Below the pieces are notes generated by a model. The model was not told the origin of the DNA. It saw only the letters and a program-made list of their open reading frames with translations, and did not search any database. This document shows, one piece after another, positions 5,003-7,228 of a stretch of DNA of 7,228 bases. The DNA comes from Elusimicrobiota bacterium (lineage in GTDB: Bacteria > Elusimicrobiota > Elusimicrobia > UBA1565 > UBA9628), in the NCBI GenBank assembly GCA_028869495.1, contig JAGWRY010000230.1:1-7228 (forward strand), given 5' to 3'. The stretch's first letter is position 1. Every line of letters begins with the position of its first letter. Both the position numbers and the translations under genes were made by a program.

Positions 5003-5888
5003 GGGCGCGGTCGAGGCCGCGCCGGAGGAGGCCGGGACCGCGACGGCCGTCGCCGAGCCGCGCGCGCCGACGCCGGCGACCGACCCGGCGCTCCTGCGCC
5101 GCGCGCTGGAGGGCCTGCTCTTCATCACCGACCGCCCGCTGTCGGCGGCGGAGCTCGCCAAGCTCGTCGGCATGCGCGACCAGGACCGCATCGTCGGCGC
5201 CGTCGAGGAGATCCGCCGCGACCTGGAGGCCGCGAACTTCGGCTACCGCCTGATCGCCGTCGCCGAGGGCTGGCAGATGGCGACGCGGCCGGACCTCGCC
5301 GCGTACGTGCGGCGGCTCTTCGCAGACCGCGCGACGATGCGTCTGTCGACGGCCGCGCAGGAGACGCTGTCGATCATCGCCTACAAGCAGCCGCTGACCC
5401 GCGCCGAGATCGAGGAGATCCGCGGCGTCGAGGTGATCGCCGCGCTCGAGACCCTGCTCGAGAAGCGCCTGGTCAAGGTCGTCGGCCGGCGCGAGACCGT
5501 CGGCCGCCCGCTGATGTACGGCACGACGACGGAGTTCCTGCGCCACTTCGGCCTGCGCAGCCTGGAGGACATGCCGCCGATCGACAGCTTCGCCCCGGCC
5601 GACTCCCTGCCGCCGTCGGCGGTCCCGGCCGACGAGGGCGCGGCCCCCGCGCCCGAGGTCCCCGCCGCCGAACTCGCCGCGCAGACCGAGGAGGCCGCGG
5701 TCGCCGAGGCCCTGTCCGCGCATCCGGGCGACGCCGCGTCGCCCGTCCCGGCCGAGGAGCCTCCCGCGCCGACCGGCGCGGACACCGAGGGGATCGTGGC
5801 CGAGGCGCTGTCCGAGCACCCCGCGCAGGCGGAGCCCGCCGAGCCCGACGCGAAGGGCGAAGACGAGGACCCGCTCTGGCCTAAGTGA
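4875..5888 (+). CDS. scpB: Segregation and condensation protein B with long flanking tails
   Basis: ScpB is a dimeric double winged-helix protein that binds ScpA and completes the SMC condensin. The conserved core runs from about residue 70 (ALEGLLFITDRPLSAAEL) to about 240. It includes STAAQETLSIIAYKQPLTRAEIEEIRG and the ending YGTTTEFLRHFGL..LEDMPP. At 337 residues it is far longer than the usual 180-200. The extra length is an N-terminal Pro/Glu-rich extension of about 69 residues, partly Pro-Glu-X repeats shared in DNA with the ScpA tail. There is also a C-terminal Ala/Pro/Glu-rich tail of about 97 residues, probably disordered, in which VAEALSAHP (276-284) recurs as VAEALSEHP (308-316). 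The stop overlaps the glgA GTG by 4 bp. Confidence 0.94.
   Translation: MTPRPSPETPENPDQPETLEAPESRANPEAPESPETAEAPAPEGAVEAAPEEAGTATAVAEPRAPTPATDPALLRRALEGLLFITDRPLSAAELAKLVGMRDQDRIVGAVEEIRRDLEAANFGYRLIAVAEGWQMATRPDLAAYVRRLFADRATMRLSTAAQETLSIIAYKQPLTRAEIEEIRGVEVIAALETLLEKRLVKVVGRRETVGRPLMYGTTTEFLRHFGLRSLEDMPPIDSFAPADSLPPSAVPADEGAAPAPEVPAAELAAQTEEAAVAEALSAHPGDAASPVPAEEPPAPTGADTEGIVAEALSEHPAQAEPAEPDAKGEDEDPLWPK
4892..4999 (+). repeat. Minisatellite of 12 x 9 bp, coding in two frames
   Basis: Twelve consecutive 9-bp units with consensus [G/C]CCGGAGA[C/G] (variants such as CCTGGAAGC and CCCGGAAGC) fill this stretch exactly and end on the base before the scpA TGA at 5000-5002. In the scpA frame each unit reads Ala/Pro-Gly-acidic/Ser, giving a Gly-X-Y tail. 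In the scpB frame each reads Pro-Glu-X. Because the unit length is a multiple of three, gain or loss of whole units keeps both frames open. Confidence 0.9.
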
Positions 5889-7228
5889 AGATCCTCTTCG
5901 TCGCGAGCGAGGCGGTCCCCTTCTGCAAGACCGGGGGGCTGGCCGACGTGGTCGGAGCGCTCGCGCAGAAGCTGGGGGCCGCCGGTCACGACGTCTGCCT
6001 GTTCCTGCCGAAGTACCGCGCCGTGCGCGCGCCGCAGCTGGAGGAGGGCCGCGCGCTCCCGCTGCGCGTCCCGCTCGGCGGCGGGAGCGTCGAGGTCGGC
6101 CTGCGCTTCCTGCACCGCCGCGACGTCACCGTCTACTTCGTCGACTACCCGCTGTTCTTCGACCGCGACGGCCTCTACGGCTCCGGCGGCAAAGACCACG
6201 AGGACAACGACCGCCGCTTCGCGCTGTTCTGTCTGGCCGCGCTCGAAGGCGCGAAGGCCGTCGGCTTCAAGCCCGACGTCGTCCACGCGCACGACTGGCA
6301 GGCGGGCCTCGTCTGCGCGCACCTGAAGCGCCGCTACGCCGACGACCCGCACTTCGCCGGGACGCGCTCGGTCTTCACCGTGCACAACATGGCCTACCAG
6401 GGGAACTTCCCGCGCGCCGCGCTGGAGACGGCCGGGCTCGACCCGCGCGACTGGACCCCGCAGGGCCTCGAGTACTACGGCCAGGTCAGCTACCTGAAGG
6501 CCGGCCTCGCCTTCGCCGACCGCCTGACGACCGTCAGCCCGACCTACGCGCGCGAGATCCGCAGCCCCGAGCACGGCTTCGGCTTCGAGGGCCTGCTCCG
6601 AAGCCGCGCCGGGGCCTTGAGCGGGATCCTGAACGGGCTGGACGTCGACGCCTGGGACCCGTCGCGCGACGCGTCCCTGCCGCGCCGCTATGGCCCCGCG
6701 GACGCGGCCGCCGGCAAGGCCGCCTGCCGCGACGCCCTGCGCGCGCAGTGCGGGCTCGAGCCGCGCGCGGACCTCGCGCTGCTGGGGATCGTCTCGCGCC
6801 TCGACTACCAGAAGGGGCTCGACCTCGCGCTCCCCGCCGTCGAGGCGCGCCTCGACCGCGCCCAGCTCGTCGCGCTCGGCACCGGCGACCCGGCGCTGAC
6901 CGAGGCCCTGGCCGCGCTCGAGCGCCGCCACCCGGGCCGCGTCCACTTCCACCGCCAGTTCGACGAGCCCTTCGCGCACCGCGTCTACGCGGCCAGCGAC
7001 CTGTTCCTGATGCCGTCGCGCTTCGAGCCCTGCGGCCTCGGCCAGCTGATCGCGATGCGCTACGGGGCCCTGCCGGTCGCCGCCCGCACCGGCGGCCTCG
7101 TCGACACCGTGGCCGAGGAGGCGTCCGGGAGCCTGCCGGCCAACGGCTTCCTGTGCGCGCCGGGCGACGCGGCGGACTTCGGCCGCGCGCTCGACCGCGC
7201 GCTCGCCGCCCGCGCGGGCGGCGGCTGG
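5885..7228 (+). CDS. glgA: Glycogen (starch) synthase, 3' end cut by the window
   Basis: GT5-family glycosyltransferase that transfers glucose from ADP-glucose to the growing alpha-1,4-glucan of glycogen. The open frame gives 448 residues to the window edge, and a few tens of residues are probably missing. Visible motifs are KTGGLADVVGAL (15-26, the ADP-glucose-binding KxGGL), HAHDWQAGL (134-142), FTVHNMAYQG, and NGLDVDAWDP. Further on are SRLDYQKGLD with Arg305 and Lys310 in the phosphate-binding positions, and RFEPCGLGQLIAMRYG with catalytic-site Glu381. TGGLVDTV follows, as expected. All key residues are intact. The start is GTG 5885 in the GTGA overlap with scpB, and the protein opens directly with the KILFVASEA strand typical of GlgA. 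No close Shine-Dalgarno is seen, so translational coupling to scpB is likely. Confidence 0.95.
   Translation, partial: MKILFVASEAVPFCKTGGLADVVGALAQKLGAAGHDVCLFLPKYRAVRAPQLEEGRALPLRVPLGGGSVEVGLRFLHRRDVTVYFVDYPLFFDRDGLYGSGGKDHEDNDRRFALFCLAALEGAKAVGFKPDVVHAHDWQAGLVCAHLKRRYADDPHFAGTRSVFTVHNMAYQGNFPRAALETAGLDPRDWTPQGLEYYGQVSYLKAGLAFADRLTTVSPTYAREIRSPEHGFGFEGLLRSRAGALSGILNGLDVDAWDPSRDASLPRRYGPADAAAGKAACRDALRAQCGLEPRADLALLGIVSRLDYQKGLDLALPAVEARLDRAQLVALGTGDPALTEALAALERRHPGRVHFHRQFDEPFAHRVYAASDLFLMPSRFEPCGLGQLIAMRYGALPVAARTGGLVDTVAEEASGSLPANGFLCAPGDAADFGRALDRALAARAGGGW

Noticed and set aside
4052..5191. Minus-strand frame of 379 residues with Ser/Gly-rich repeats
   Set aside because: The repeat is the reverse reading of the 9-bp minisatellite. 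The rest is the shadow of scpA and scpB.
5381..6979. Minus-strand open frame of 532 residues opposite scpB and glgA
   Set aside because: Its composition mirrors the codon bias of the plus-strand genes. It spans two recognised genes, has no motif and no visible promoter or ribosome-binding site.

Overview
The window is about 70% G+C by eye and densely packed. All supported genes lie on the plus strand, in what look like four transcription units. Codon use is uniformly G/C-ending except in one short stretch inside trpS. The gene content is bacterial: ScpA/ScpB, GlgA, a class II tRNA nucleotidyltransferase and a Thermotoga-like TrpRS. I cannot fix the phylum. A GC-rich Elusimicrobiota-like or other deep-branching environmental bacterium is my guess, at low confidence. 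No rRNA, tRNA, CRISPR array, transposase or phage gene is visible.

Layout. (A) 1-183: the end of an unrecognised gene, followed at once by a GC hairpin. (B) 229-2009: a CpXC-domain zinc-ribbon-like protein and a class II tRNA nucleotidyltransferase, joined by a 4-bp GTGA stop/start overlap, with a TATAAT box just upstream and a second GC hairpin just downstream. (C) 2095-2979: a stand-alone membrane fatty acid desaturase with its own well-formed promoter. (D) 3066 to the window end: trpS, scpA, scpB and glgA (cut by the window edge), joined by ATGA, a 128-nt overlap and GTGA. A near-perfect 29-bp A/T-rich palindrome (2990-3018) separates C from D, and the trpS promoter follows it directly.

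How the genes fit together. Unit D joins tryptophan charging of tRNA, the two non-SMC subunits of the bacterial condensin complex, and glycogen synthesis. This is a growth and housekeeping operon, not a pathway. Unit B pairs tRNA 3'-end maturation with an uncharacterised cysteine-motif protein.

The points most worth a second look are these. A 12-unit, 9-bp minisatellite (4892-4999) is read in two frames at once: as a collagen-like Gly-X-Y tail on ScpA and as a Pro-Glu-X repeat at the ScpB N terminus. TrpRS carries an extra segment of about 30 residues with atypical codons and a second KMSK. The 29-bp palindrome may be a mobile or REP-like remnant or an operator. TANAAT boxes sit so close to two start codons that leaderless mRNAs are likely. 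I see no new defence or mobile system.
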